Part shown: one piece after another, positions 40,270 to 49,227 of the stretch
How the letters are laid out: each line of letters starts with the position of its first letter
Numbering within the stretch: the stretch's first letter is position 1
Notes under the pieces: generated by a model
What the model was told of the DNA's origin: nothing
Database searches by the model: none
The model's input: only the letters and a program-made list of their open reading frames with translations
Assembly: GCA_009695095.1 (NCBI GenBank)
Contig: SIBQ01000001.1
Span: 2,501-66,500 of the forward strand
Direction of reading: 5' to 3'
Length of the DNA stretch: 64,000 nt
Source of the DNA: Lacunisphaera sp.
GTDB taxonomy: Bacteria; Verrucomicrobiota; Verrucomicrobiia; Opitutales; Opitutaceae
Translations under genes and position numbers: made by a program

Positions 40270-40922
40270 CTAGTCCCGGTTCGTTGGGTCTCCCCACTGA
40301 TACAGGCAGGCTTCATAGAGGGCCGCGTCCTTCCTGTTCAATTCCAGAATCTCCGCGCGAACCCCCGGGTCGAGTTTGTAGCGGCCGGCCGGTTTTCCGG
40401 ATTGAGGTTGCCCCGGCGCAGCGGCGCCGCCGTGATGCCGAGCATCTGCGCCATGCGGGCCAGCGATCGGTCGAACTCCTCCACGATGCCGATGAAGAAG
40501 AAATCCTCGGGGAGTTTGCTGCCGAAGAAATGGGACATCTCATTTCGCACCAGGGGCAGCGCGGCGTATCCGGTCAGGGACAGCTTTCGGCGGTGCAACT
40601 CCTCACACACGGGGTGCTGCCAATCCGGATCCCGCAGCCGGTGATAATAGGACGAGACCACCCTTTCGGCTGGATCCCGCACCCAGGTGATCAGAGCGGA
40701 GTCCGGAAAAGTGTTCGCAAGCTGGTCCGCCTGATAATGACCGTGAACGCAGGTCGCATCGGATGGCACTTCCGCGAGGACTTGTCCCCAGGCATCGGTT
40801 ATCTGCCAGTAATACAGGACGAAACCCGGGCCGAAATGCTCCTTGGGGATGTTACGGATGCTGACCCCCGCCGTCTTGGGAATGTGGATGCTGAGATATT
40901 TTTGCTGCAGGCTGGGTTTCAT
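40270..40922 (-). pseudogene. Sulfotransferase family 2-like gene, frame broken near the 3' end
   Basis: The protein starts MKPSLQQKYLSIHIPKTAGV, with the 5'-phosphosulfate-binding loop HIPKTAG, and VTWVRDPAERVVSSYYHRL holding the 3'-phosphate site (as ITWVRDPAERVVSSYYH). The main frame stops early with ARRFWN, but the adjoining frame continues RYKLDPGVRAEILELNRKDA and ends in an intact tail at 40270. Restoring one G in the run at about 40395 gives a full frame (653 plus 1 equals 218 codons). It would transfer sulphate from PAPS to a sugar. ATG 40922 is the likeliest start; others at 40931 and 40961 are possible. Confidence 0.72.
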
Positions 40923-41056
40923 GCTTATCATTGATTTAATCTGAATGACCATCGGCGACACTTAACCCGCTACTCGATTGGCCCGTAATTTGAGCAAGGG
41001 CGGATTCCTATCCAAGACTCGGATACCTTGAATCCGGTTACAGGCGATTTATCGGT

Positions 41057-41582
41057 TCAGCTCAACCGGCGCCAGCAAAAGGCTTCCAGCTCCGGGCACA
41101 ATTCGGCCGGCGAGCGCTGGTTCGTCCGCACCTGCAGGTCATGGCTGGTTGACTCTTCAAAAACTGAATCAATCCCGTGAACTGTGGAAGATTTCCTGCT
41201 GCTGCCCGCTGGTAGAGGCCCTTGGGGTCGCGCTGCTGACAGATCGCGAGCGGGGTGTCCACCCAGACAAGGTCAAGTTTGTCCCGTCCGACGATTTCCC
41301 GTGCCAGACGCCTCAGGCTTTCCGGGGCGTGATAAACGCGGTGATCGCCACCTGACCCTGCATCATCGCGAGTTTGGCCAGTTCTGCCGCGCGTCGGATA
41401 TTCTCGGTGCGTGCCTCGTCTTAATATTCCAAGTCCCGGCACAGACCCCCTCGCAGCACATCGCCATCCAGCAGCAGCACCGGTCGGCCCTGTGCCCTCA
41501 ACTTCTCCGCAAGGCCCGAGGCCAGAGTGGTCTTGCCCGCCCCACTCAGGCCGAAAAACTAGAATACTCGGCCCGGGCTCAT
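41057..41582 (-). pseudogene. cysC: Adenylylsulfate (APS) kinase, disrupted
   Basis: The reading MSPGRVF-stop-FFGLSGAGKTTLASGLA carries the P-loop GLSGAGKTT, followed by VLLLDGDVLRGGLC, DEARTENIRRAAELAKLA, QGQVAITAFITPR, LVWVDTPLAICQQRDPKGLY and LQVRTNQRSPAELC. These are APS kinase motifs in full order. There are two nonsense codons (TAG for an expected Trp; TAA in the ...LEY-stop-DEAR stretch) and two one-base losses, both explainable by a missing G in GGG or GGGG runs (near 41329 and 41172). With these restored, the length is exactly 176 codons. It lies eight bases after the LolD-like gene on the same strand. Confidence 0.8.
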
Positions 41583-41590
41583 GCGTTCCT

Positions 41591-42337
41591 TCAACCGACG
41601 AATTCTCCGTCCCGCATCGGCTTGATCTCGTCGCAGCGGCTGGCGATGTCGGGATTGTGGGTCACGAGCACAACCGCCTGGTTGTTTTCCTTGGCCAGCC
41701 GGGTCAGAAGGTCGAAAACCAGGGCGGAATTCCTGACGTCGAGGTTGCCCGTGGGTTCGTCGGCCAAGATGATGGCTGGCTGGTTGGCCAGCGCCCGGGC
41801 GACGGCCACGCGCTGTTGCTCGCCACCCGAAAGCTGGGTCGCCAGCCGGTGGGTTTTGTCGGCAAGGCCCACGCCCGCCAGCAGGGACCGGGCGCGTCCG
41901 GCCATCTGCTCCTCCCCCATGGTACCCAGCTTGCGCATGGGCATCATGACATTTTCGAGCGCGGAGAATTCCTGCATCAGGAAGTGGAACTGGAAGACAA
42001 AGCCGATGTGCGCGCAACGCGCGGCCGTGCGGTCGAGGTCGCTGCTGTTCGACATGAGCTGGTCGCGGATCCAGATCGACCCGTTTTCCGGCTGGTCGAG
42101 CAACCCGAGCAGGTAGAGCAGCGTGCTCTTGCCGCAACCCGACGGGCCGACGATGGCGGTGACATGCCCGCGCCGGGCCTCGAACGAGACACCCCGCAGC
42201 ACATGCACCCGGCCCTCCCCCACGCCCAAATGGCGGTGGAGGTTTTCGCACCGCAACGCGAGGGCGGCTTTGCCGCCCTGCGCGGGGAGACCGGAGGCGG
42301 GAGGCCGGAGACCGGAAGAATCAGGGGGTGCGGACAT
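41591..42337 (-). CDS. ABC transporter ATP-binding protein, LolD/MacB family
   Basis: A 248-residue ATPase: Walker A GPSGCGKST near 63-71, Q-loop FVFQFHFLMQEFSALENVMM, signature LSGGEQQRVAVARAL, Walker [13 protein letters not shown] and H-loop VLVTHN. The first about 25 residues are encoded by a GGAGACCGG-type repeat and look unrelated to the family, so the functional start may be elsewhere or the N-terminus was replaced by the neighbouring insertion. It would drive the FtsX-type permease encoded upstream. Confidence 0.92.
   Translation of the reverse strand: MSAPPDSSGLRPPASGLPAQGGKAALALRCENLHRHLGVGEGRVHVLRGVSFEARRGHVTAIVGPSGCGKSTLLYLLGLLDQPENGSIWIRDQLMSNSSDLDRTAARCAHIGFVFQFHFLMQEFSALENVMMPMRKLGTMGEEQMAGRARSLLAGVGLADKTHRLATQLSGGEQQRVAVARALANQPAIILADEPTGNLDVRNSALVFDLLTRLAKENNQAVVLVTHNPDIASRCDEIKPMRDGEFVG
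42285..42316 (+). repeat. Purine-rich flank repeat, left copy
   Basis: The stretch contains GACCGGAGGCGGGAGGCCGG. Its counterpart at 42760-42789 holds GACCGGAGACGGGAGACCGG on the other strand, so the two are inverted copies, 18 of 20 identical, bracketing the four-helix-bundle gene. This copy also forms part of the N-terminal coding region of the LolD-like gene. Confidence 0.6.
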
Positions 42338-42699
42338 CAGAAATCGCGTTTCCTGACCTGCACATACTTGTGCAACATGGCGGATACCTTGCGGCTTTTC
42401 CCCAGCAGCTCGCGCGCGGACGGTTGGTCTAGCTGCCCCAGTTTTGCCGCCAGGTAAATCTGCGTGCGCAGCTCGCCGCCCGATCCCCGGGAATAATTGA
42501 GAAACTGCACAAACTCACGGTTGGATTCGCGTTCATAACCCTCGGCGATGTTCGAGGGAACGGACACGGCTGCGCGCCGCATCTGGTCCTTCAAGCCAAA
42601 ATCCCGCGAGTGCTCCATGGCTTGATAAATGCCCACCGCCAGTTGCATGCCTTCCTTCCAGACTTCCAGGTCCTCGAATCGCTTGATCGTGGATTTCAT
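42337..42699 (-). CDS. Four-helix bundle protein (S23/IVP family)
   Basis: A 120-residue protein of the family first seen in 23S rRNA intervening sequences: FEDLEVWKEGMQLAVGIYQA, DQMRRAAVSVPSNIAEGYER and REFVQFLNYSRGSGGELRTQ are its signatures. It forms a four-helix bundle, and the biochemical role is unknown. Here it lies between an ABC permease and its ATPase, overlapping the ATPase start by one base, and is bracketed by inverted GGAGACCGG-type repeats, which suggests insertion as a unit. Confidence 0.93.
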   Translation of the reverse strand: MKSTIKRFEDLEVWKEGMQLAVGIYQAMEHSRDFGLKDQMRRAAVSVPSNIAEGYERESNREFVQFLNYSRGSGGELRTQIYLAAKLGQLDQPSARELLGKSRKVSAMLHKYVQVRKRDF

Positions 42700-42759
42700 G
42701 ACTGCATCTCCATTATTGTTTTGGGTGTTTGGTGCTGGCCCGCCATGAAATTCCAGTGT

Positions 42760-42789
42760 CCGGTCTCCCGTCTCCGGTCTCCTGCCTCC
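42760..42789 (-). repeat. Purine-rich flank repeat, right copy
   Basis: This is the inverted partner of the repeat at 42285-42316. It lies between the start of the four-helix-bundle gene and the end of the permease gene. Confidence 0.6.
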
Positions 42790-42805
42790 ATTTTCCGTTC
42801 CGGGC

Positions 42806-44068
42806 TCATTGCGAAGTCCCGCGGATGATGTCGCCCGGCTCCAGGCGCGCGGCGCGCCGGGCGGGGATGACCGCGGCGGTCATCACCACCACAGTGGCGG
42901 TGATCGTCGCCACCACATAGTGCCAGATATTCCAGGAAACCTGAAAACTGTCCGCGGAAAAGATGCCGCGGATCCGGATGGGCATCTTGGACACCCCGTA
43001 GGTCACGCCGGCGCCGAGCCCCCACCCGCCAATGGTGCCGATCACGAGAACGATGGCGCCGAGCCAGAGAAAAATCCGCGAAATGTCGCGCCGCATGTAG
43101 CCCATGGAGCGTAGAATCGCGATCTCCTTGGTCTTTTCGATGACGATCATCGCGAGGGTATTGAACATGCCGAGCCCGGAAATAAGGATGATGGTCGAGA
43201 CGGTCAGCGCGGCGGAAATCTGCAGGGCCTTGAAGGCCTGGAGCCAGCTTTCCTCCCTTTCCTGCCAGCTTTTGGCGCTGTGGCGGAGCACCTGTTCCAT
43301 TTGCGACGCATCCTGGGGCGCGCGGTCGCGGTCAAACAAGGCCACCTGGATGAAAGAGGCGCCGGCCGTCCTCTTCAGCAGCGAACGCGCCTCGCCGAGG
43401 TGCAGGTAAATGCGCACCCGGTCGATGTCGCTCACGCCCGTGGCATAGAGGGCCGACACCCGGTAGCGGCGCTGCTCGGTCCCCGCCTGCAGGATCAGTG
43501 AATCCCCCGGCTTCAGCTGCAGGCGATCGGCGAGCACCTTGCCCATCAGGACACCTTGTGGCGTGTTGCGGAAATCCTCAAGACTGCCGCTGCCCCGCAG
43601 GACCTGGGCGGCCAGGTCGGACACCGCCAGATGGTCCTCCAGCTTGATGCCGTAAACCTTGGCCGAGTCATTCTTGAACGAGCTGTCGGCGATCACGGAG
43701 CCCTGCACCACCGTGGAAACCCCGGAGACATTCCGGAATTTGCGCAACGCCTCGGTGATGAGCGCGGGATCCTCCACCCCCTCGATGTATTTGCGGCCCG
43801 AGCGGTCGGCGGCGGCCTCGAACTTGCTCGCCCCGGCGCTGTGGCCGGCGGCGACCATCGAAAAGATGGTGTCCTGGAATTTATCCTCGATGCGGATCGC
43901 CCCGTTGGTGCCCAGGATGGTCCGGATGAAGAACTGCTCGAAGCCACTCGTCTGGGCCTGCGTGACGATGAAAAAGCCCACGCCAAACACAATGCCGGCC
44001 AGGCTCATCAGCATGGAGCGCTTGCGGGCCGTCAGGAAACGGAGGGCGATACGAAGATTGGTGGACAC
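42806..44068 (-). CDS. ABC transporter permease, FtsX/LolE-like
   Basis: A 420-residue permease. One N-terminal membrane segment follows NLRIALRFLTARKRSMLMSL; the large periplasmic domain spans about 45-270; three C-terminal segments include ISGLGMFNTLAMIVIEKTKE and the motif AILRSMGYMRRDISRIFLWL. The layout matches LolC/E and related exporters of lipoproteins or lipids. It follows the adaptor gene by 21 bases. Confidence 0.9.
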   Translation of the reverse strand: MSTNLRIALRFLTARKRSMLMSLAGIVFGVGFFIVTQAQTSGFEQFFIRTILGTNGAIRIEDKFQDTIFSMVAAGHSAGASKFEAAADRSGRKYIEGVEDPALITEALRKFRNVSGVSTVVQGSVIADSSFKNDSAKVYGIKLEDHLAVSDLAAQVLRGSGSLEDFRNTPQGVLMGKVLADRLQLKPGDSLILQAGTEQRRYRVSALYATGVSDIDRVRIYLHLGEARSLLKRTAGASFIQVALFDRDRAPQDASQMEQVLRHSAKSWQEREESWLQAFKALQISAALTVSTIILISGLGMFNTLAMIVIEKTKEIAILRSMGYMRRDISRIFLWLGAIVLVIGTIGGWGLGAGVTYGVSKMPIRIRGIFSADSFQVSWNIWHYVVATITATVVVMTAAVIPARRAARLEPGDIIRGTSQ

Positions 44069-44089
44069 GGCGCGCGGGCCCGGCGGCGG

Positions 44090-45226
44090 CTAGTTCGTCA
44101 GGACCTGGGTGCGTACGCGCTCACCCTCGCGAAACCGATCCTGCTGCTCCACAACCACCTCTTCGCCTGCCTGCAGGCCGGTGAGGATCTCCACCTCGTT
44201 CAGGCTGTCGTAGCCCTTCACGACCTTGCGCAGAGCCAGTTTGCCGCCCTCCACAACGTAAACATATTCCCCGACCAAGGCGCGGCGCGGGATGATGACG
44301 GCGTCGTCCCGCTCCGCGATGATGATGCTTACCTCGCCTGTGATGCCGGGCACCAGCGGACGCCCCTCCGGCATGGCCACATCCAGATAAACGGTGTAGC
44401 GCTGCGTGGCCGGGTCGGCTGAGGGCAGGATCTTGGAAACAACCGCATTGTAGTGATCGCCGCCATAGGTCAGGAAACGCACCGTGGCTTTCTGGCCCAG
44501 CTTCACCGCGGCGAAATTCTCCTCACTGAGCTTGGCCTCCACGGTGCGGCCGATCGCCATGATGGTGGCGATGGGGGCGTTGCGGTCGATGAGATCGCCA
44601 ACCCGCGCAAACACCGCGGTCACGACGCCATCGGTGGGCGACGAAATCGTCATTTTGGTCTTCTCGCGCTCCTTGGCCCGCAGGCTGTTTTCGTGGGTTT
44701 CAAGGGCCAGCTTGAGGGTCACCTCGTCGAGCTCCAGGCGCTGCTCAAGTTGCTGGAGCAGACGCTGTTCCTTGTCAAATTCAGCCTGGGGAAACGCCCC
44801 GGCCTTCACTTGTCTTTCCATGTTGGCGACGGTGTCGCGCTTGTTTAGTAAATCGGCGCGAAGCGTGGATCCCAGCTCGACCTTGCGCTTCGCCGCCACG
44901 ATCTCGTTCTTGATGCGCTCGATTTCGAGATCCACGTCCCCCGGATCGATCTGGACCAAAACATCGTTCTTGTAGACACGCTTGCCGATATCGAGATCGT
45001 TGGTGCTGACGCGGCCGCTCACCTCGCTCTTGAGCTCGATGGCATACTCCGCCTTCACATCGACAGTGCCCGGCACAAAGCGCACCGCCTTGCCCTTGGT
45101 TGCCGGCATCACCTGCGCCACGGGGCGCAGGGAGTAGGAAACGCCGAAATAAACCAGCCCCAGGACGCCGGCTGCGATGGCCAGCCGGAGCAGCCAATTA
45201 GGGGAAGAGGCGGCGGCTTTGGTCAT
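44090..45226 (-). CDS. HlyD-family periplasmic adaptor protein
   Basis: A 378-residue membrane fusion protein: N-terminal membrane anchor (LLRLAIAAGVLGLVYFGVSY), lipoyl motif VKAEYAIELKSEVSGRVSTN and KVYKNDVLVQIDPGDVDLEI, a coiled-coil hairpin at about 115-190, second lipoyl half TISSPTDGVVTAVFARVGDL, and a beta barrel. It would bridge the inner-membrane permease and the TolC-like channel. It overlaps the TolC-like gene by four bases. Confidence 0.92.
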   Translation of the reverse strand: MTKAAASSPNWLLRLAIAAGVLGLVYFGVSYSLRPVAQVMPATKGKAVRFVPGTVDVKAEYAIELKSEVSGRVSTNDLDIGKRVYKNDVLVQIDPGDVDLEIERIKNEIVAAKRKVELGSTLRADLLNKRDTVANMERQVKAGAFPQAEFDKEQRLLQQLEQRLELDEVTLKLALETHENSLRAKEREKTKMTISSPTDGVVTAVFARVGDLIDRNAPIATIMAIGRTVEAKLSEENFAAVKLGQKATVRFLTYGGDHYNAVVSKILPSADPATQRYTVYLDVAMPEGRPLVPGITGEVSIIIAERDDAVIIPRRALVGEYVYVVEGGKLALRKVVKGYDSLNEVEILTGLQAGEEVVVEQQDRFREGERVRTQVLTN

Positions 45227-46575
45227 TGGGCGGGCAGGTTGGTGACGACCGGATCCTCCATGACGGTGCCGAGGAAATCACCGATCTTGGCCAGAAAATC
45301 ACTCCGGCCATTGTAGGCGTTGATCTGGGCGTCATACAACGCGAGTTGGGCCAGGCTCACATCGGCCTCGGACATGATCCCGCGGCTGAATTCATCCTGC
45401 TTGGTCTTCAGGTTGCCCTCACTGGAGGTCATGAACCGGTCATTGATGGACATATAGCGAGCGAAAAAATTGACCAGCTTCACCTGCGTCTGGGCCTGCT
45501 GCGCGAGCCGTTCCGTCATTTCCTTGTAGTCGTTTTCCAACTGGCGGCGGCGGGCCAGGGCGTTGCGTTGCGCTGCTCCGGCGGAGAATCCATCGAACAA
45601 AGTCCAGTTGGCGGACACGCCGCCATAGATGGAATTCACCCGAAATTTCTGGGCGACGTTGATGGTGAGGCTTTGCTCGTCCTGGCTCACGCCCAGCACG
45701 GCGTTGAATTTGGGCCGCAGGCGGGTCTTCTGATTGGCGTAATTCAGGTTCTCAATGGCCAGCTGGCGGCGGAGCGTGTCGGCCTCCGTGGTGGGCGGAT
45801 CCTTCTGGTTCAGGAAGCCCGCCAGCAATTGATCGAAGGTTCCGGCCGCATAAGTGACCGTCGGTATCGAATTCGGGATCATGTCGTCCGTCATGACGGC
45901 GAGGCCGGCCAGGCGTGCGAAGGACATCTTGGCGTTTTCGAAGTCAAAGTGCGCCCCTTCCAGTGCAATCTGGGCCTGTTCCGCGGTCAGTCGCACATTG
46001 AAGATCAGGTATTCCGAAATCACTTTTTGCGCGAGACGGATCTCCTCCTGTTTCAGAACGTTCTGGGTGTATTCCGCATAAAACTCCGCGCGCTTAACGC
46101 CGAGTTTCTGCACAATGATGCGCAGGTAGTTGTTGCGCAGAGTCTGGGCCAGCATCCGGTAGCCATCCCGATACTGCCCCTGGGCAATCCGGGCCGAGAT
46201 TTTCCCGATTTCCGCATTATTCCGGCGTTCGCCCCAGTAGAACACGGGCTGGTTCAGCGAGAAATTGTAGGCAATCTTGGTGACTTCGTGCCGGCCGGCA
46301 AGGTCGGCCCGGGCGTCCTGTGCCTCGTAGTAATTGTAGTAGCCGCCGAGACTGGGGAGCAGATTTGACCGGGCTGAGATCCGGTTGTTCTCCGCGATTT
46401 CCAGATCCAGCTCCCGGTTGAGCATGCGGGGAGACTGCTGCACGGCCTTCTGCAGGATCGCCTCCAGCTGAGGGAAGATCCGCTCCGGCAGGACCAGTTC
46501 ATTCGCGGTGGGCGCTGCCGCCCACAGGCTGACAGTGATGAACGGCAGGGCCGCATTAATTTTCCAGACTTTCAT
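45223..46575 (-). CDS. TolC-like outer membrane efflux protein
   Basis: A 450-residue protein with a signal peptide (MKVWKINAALPFITVSLWAA) and the internal repeat of long helices and beta strands of the outer membrane efflux family (LDLEIAENNRISARSNLLPS near 55; TLRRQLAIENLNYANQKTRL near 275, the two repeat starts). It would form the outer membrane tunnel of a tripartite exporter with the next genes. ATG 46575 is preferred to an ATG 42 bases upstream since it begins a good signal peptide. Confidence 0.9.
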   Translation of the reverse strand: MKVWKINAALPFITVSLWAAAPTANELVLPERIFPQLEAILQKAVQQSPRMLNRELDLEIAENNRISARSNLLPSLGGYYNYYEAQDARADLAGRHEVTKIAYNFSLNQPVFYWGERRNNAEIGKISARIAQGQYRDGYRMLAQTLRNNYLRIIVQKLGVKRAEFYAEYTQNVLKQEEIRLAQKVISEYLIFNVRLTAEQAQIALEGAHFDFENAKMSFARLAGLAVMTDDMIPNSIPTVTYAAGTFDQLLAGFLNQKDPPTTEADTLRRQLAIENLNYANQKTRLRPKFNAVLGVSQDEQSLTINVAQKFRVNSIYGGVSANWTLFDGFSAGAAQRNALARRRQLENDYKEMTERLAQQAQTQVKLVNFFARYMSINDRFMTSSEGNLKTKQDEFSRGIMSEADVSLAQLALYDAQINAYNGRSDFLAKIGDFLGTVMEDPVVTNLPAQ

Positions 46576-46610
46576 GGCGTAGGGTGTAAAAGCGCCGCAA
46601 AGCCCTGTCA

Positions 46611-46705
46611 TTGGCAATCAGGAAATTTGCGCCGCCCGCCGGGCAAAGTGCGCCCCGGGCCAGACGGAAATTGCCTTTACTTGTCGTGAGGCCCAAGGCT
46701 TTAAA
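46611..46705 (+). promoter_or_regulatory. Candidate wzm promoter region sharing elements with wzt
   Basis: TTGGCAATCAGGAAATT at 46611-46627 and TTTACTTGTCG at 46676-46686, then after 13 bases TTTAAACAC at 46700-46708, recur upstream of wzt with one to two differences each and the same 13-base gap. Reading TTTACT as -35 and TTTAAA as -10 gives an 18-base spacer and a 21-base distance to the wzm ATG. The function is inferred from the conservation. Confidence 0.5.
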
Positions 46706-46726
46706 CACCAGCTTGATTCCTCACTG

Positions 46727-47536
46727 ATGCTGCGCCGACTCCTACCCTTTGCCGCCGACCTCTGGGCCCAGCGCGAACTGCTCTGGCAATTCACGTGGCG
46801 CAACGTGGAAGTGCGCCACAAAGGCAGTCACTTAGGCCTTATTTGGTCGTTCCTCAATCCGTTGCTGATGCTTGGATTATACGTCTTGGTTTTTGGTTAC
46901 ATTTTTAACGGCAGCTTTGGGGTCGCGGCAGGAGAAACCCGCGTTGATTATGCGCTAGGAATTTTCCTTGGCCTGACCTTGTTTCATTTCTTTGCCGAAG
47001 TGCTAGCCACGGCACCCAGCCTTATTGTAGGCAACCCCAACTTCGTAAAAAAAGTAGTTTTCCCCTTAGAAATCCTCCCCGCTGCGAGCGTAGGCGGCGC
47101 GATTTTCCATCTCAGTATCAGCCTGGGCCTCGCCTTGTTGAGCCTACTCCTCACCGGTCACGAAATTTCACTCAGTCTCCTCTGGCTGCCTGTCATTATT
47201 GCACCCCTGATTTTGCTGGGCATGGGCACGAGTTGGTTTTTTTCAGCCCTTGGCGTATTTTTCCGAGACATTAGCCAAGTGATGCAATTTTTATCGATGG
47301 CGCTGATGTGGGCTAGCGGCGTTTTCTTCACGGCGCAAAAATATCCAGCTGCCTGGGTTTATCTACGCTTCAACCCCTTGCTGCTGGCGATCGACCTCAC
47401 GCGCGATGCTGCGCTGTGGAATCGGCCCCTTAATTTAAATCACCTCAGCTATCTTTATGCCACCGGCCTAGTCACCTGCTATCTCGGCCACCTCGCCTTT
47501 CGTCGCATGAAGCCCGCGTTCGCGGACGTGCTCTAA
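46727..47536 (+). CDS. wzm: Polysaccharide ABC exporter permease (Wzm/TagG type)
   Basis: A 269-residue ABC-2 type permease with six membrane helices: ELLWQFTWRNVEVRHKGSHL then GLIWSFLNPLLMLGLYVLVF near 20-60 is the family signature, and SALGVFFRDISQVMQFLSMA the second half motif. With Wzt it exports O-antigen or another surface polysaccharide across the inner membrane. By eye its codons and base content are more AT rich than those of the neighbours, which may mark separate ancestry. Its Wzt partner starts 1.7 kb downstream, beyond an antisense gene. Confidence 0.9.
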   Translation: MLRRLLPFAADLWAQRELLWQFTWRNVEVRHKGSHLGLIWSFLNPLLMLGLYVLVFGYIFNGSFGVAAGETRVDYALGIFLGLTLFHFFAEVLATAPSLIVGNPNFVKKVVFPLEILPAASVGGAIFHLSISLGLALLSLLLTGHEISLSLLWLPVIIAPLILLGMGTSWFFSALGVFFRDISQVMQFLSMALMWASGVFFTAQKYPAAWVYLRFNPLLLAIDLTRDAALWNRPLNLNHLSYLYATGLVTCYLGHLAFRRMKPAFADVL

Positions 47537-47683
47537 CTCTGCTTCAAACAGTTTCTGGATCTGCGGCCTCTCGGGTGCCGGCAAATCAACGCCCGCCGTC
47601 GCATTTTATCAATGAGCCTAGTCTGTAACGACCCCAAGCATCAGCGGCCGTCCAATTGCAAGTTGTGGCCAGCAGCGGCGGAA

Positions 47684-49015
47684 TCATCGTTCGCACACCA
47701 ACAACACACGGGGCGCAGGATCCGAGGCCACAGTGCTGATCCGTGGGAAATGCCGGCGCAACGCCGCGGTAAAATTCTCGACGGTATACCACGCATGGCC
47801 GTCCGTGATCCATTGGCACACGTGGACGTCATCTCGCGGAGGAAACTCGACGATAAGGGTCTTCTCCGCGTAGGCCGCCAGCCCGGCCGCGATTTGCTCG
47901 AAGTTTAGATACATCTTGAAAACCATGTGGTGGACCAGCGCCAGAGCCAGCACGAGTTCGCAGGTTAGCCGTTCGCTGGCGGACTCCATCACACCGTCGC
48001 CCAGACCGAGGCGCGGCGAGGGATTGAGACAGCTCATCACCAGGGGCTGCACGTCCAGTCCCCGGGCCACGGCATCGGCAAACAGCTCATTGATGCAGGC
48101 GGCGTCATTGTCGAAAGCCACGACGCGCGCCCCGCCCGCGGCAGCCAGCAGCGCATACCAACCGCGATTAGAACCGATATCCAGCACGCTGCTTGGTCGG
48201 TGCTGCTGCAACAGCTGCTGCAACGCATGGTGCTTTGCCGTCCACGCCGGGTCGGGCGTCAGCGCCGGAAACGCATCCTTATAGTATCCCGACCACCGCG
48301 TGACGCCAGACCTGAAGTCGTAGCGGCTGATCAACTGGCGATACCAGGCGAAGGGCTCGGCCTCGGCCGGCCGCTGCGGAATGCCTAGACCGACGATAGA
48401 AGCGCAGAGCTGCAAGCTGATCCCTTCATCAAAATCCCGCAGGAGCGCGCGGGCGATGCGATCATGGCCGGCGCCCATCATCGCCAGCGGATGCAGCAGG
48501 CATTCCTGAAATTCGCGCTCGGCGAGCCAGGGTCCGCCCGGCGTTGCCTCAATGATCGAGCCCAGATCGACGAAAATCGGCCGGCAGCCCTCGAAGACCA
48601 CGTTCCAGCCATGGGCATCCTTGAGCGTCAGACCGTGCTTCGCCAAGGCCTCGAGTAAAGCCAGCGTGTGCAGCGCAGCGGCCCGCATCATCTCGGATGA
48701 CCATTCATATGGATAGGAAACATGCGGCACCATCTCGTGCTCCAGCACGAGCGGATAACCCTCCACTTTCAGCATCGCGCGCTGCGTCGGCACCAGCAGT
48801 CGCTGCTGCACCAACTCCGCAATCACGCCGGACTCCAGCAGGCGCACGACCGGCGCGACGCCTGCCGCAGACACCCCGCGGTAGAGTCGCCCTTGGTGGA
48901 AAAAAACCCGGCCATGCGGATCCGCGTAGGAGGAAGGATGATAACGGATGCCATCCGAGGAGCCAAAAGCTCCCACCCAGAGGGCCTTGGCCTTATTGCG
49001 CAGAGATTTGATCAT
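47684..49015 (-). CDS. Kinase-like and SAM-methyltransferase fusion protein
   Basis: A 443-residue two-domain protein. The N-terminal half resembles aminoglycoside-phosphotransferase-type kinases: HGLTLKDAHGWNVVFEG (catalytic loop with Asp and Asn) followed by PIFVDLGSI (DFG-like). The C-terminal half is a class I methyltransferase: VLDIGSNRGWYALLAAAGGA near 275 and VVAFDNDAACI. O-antigen chain length in several exporters is set by kinase-methyltransferase caps such as WbdD, and its place between wzm and wzt makes a chain-terminator role attractive, though the fold order differs. It is antisense to its neighbours. ATG 49015 is chosen. Confidence 0.82.
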   Translation of the reverse strand: MIKSLRNKAKALWVGAFGSSDGIRYHPSSYADPHGRVFFHQGRLYRGVSAAGVAPVVRLLESGVIAELVQQRLLVPTQRAMLKVEGYPLVLEHEMVPHVSYPYEWSSEMMRAAALHTLALLEALAKHGLTLKDAHGWNVVFEGCRPIFVDLGSIIEATPGGPWLAEREFQECLLHPLAMMGAGHDRIARALLRDFDEGISLQLCASIVGLGIPQRPAEAEPFAWYRQLISRYDFRSGVTRWSGYYKDAFPALTPDPAWTAKHHALQQLLQQHRPSSVLDIGSNRGWYALLAAAGGARVVAFDNDAACINELFADAVARGLDVQPLVMSCLNPSPRLGLGDGVMESASERLTCELVLALALVHHMVFKMYLNFEQIAAGLAAYAEKTLIVEFPPRDDVHVCQWITDGHAWYTVENFTAALRRHFPRISTVASDPAPRVLLVCER

Positions 49016-49122
49016 GAGGTTACTTCTTCTCCGGTCGGGCCGCCGGCCCCCCGAAAAAAGGAACGGGCTGCGTGACGAAATCGGATCCGGATGTTGGTCA
49101 AGCCGTCGCAAAAGCCCACGAA

Positions 49123-49208
49123 TTGGCAATCCGGAAATTGTTTCTCCCTACGCAACCGGACACCCAGCGGCATTAGCTTTTACTTGCCGAAGCATCCGTA
49201 ATTTTGAA
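49123..49208 (+). promoter_or_regulatory. Candidate wzt promoter region sharing elements with wzm
   Basis: TTGGCAATCCGGAAATT at 49123-49139 and TTTACTTGCCG at 49179-49189, then after 13 bases TTTGAACAC at 49203-49211, mirror the block before wzm. The -35-like and -10-like parts have an 18-base spacer and the ATG lies 19 bases further on. The upstream block is 9 bases closer than in the wzm copy. Confidence 0.5.
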
Positions 49209-49227
49209 CACTGCCGACCTGTCTGTC

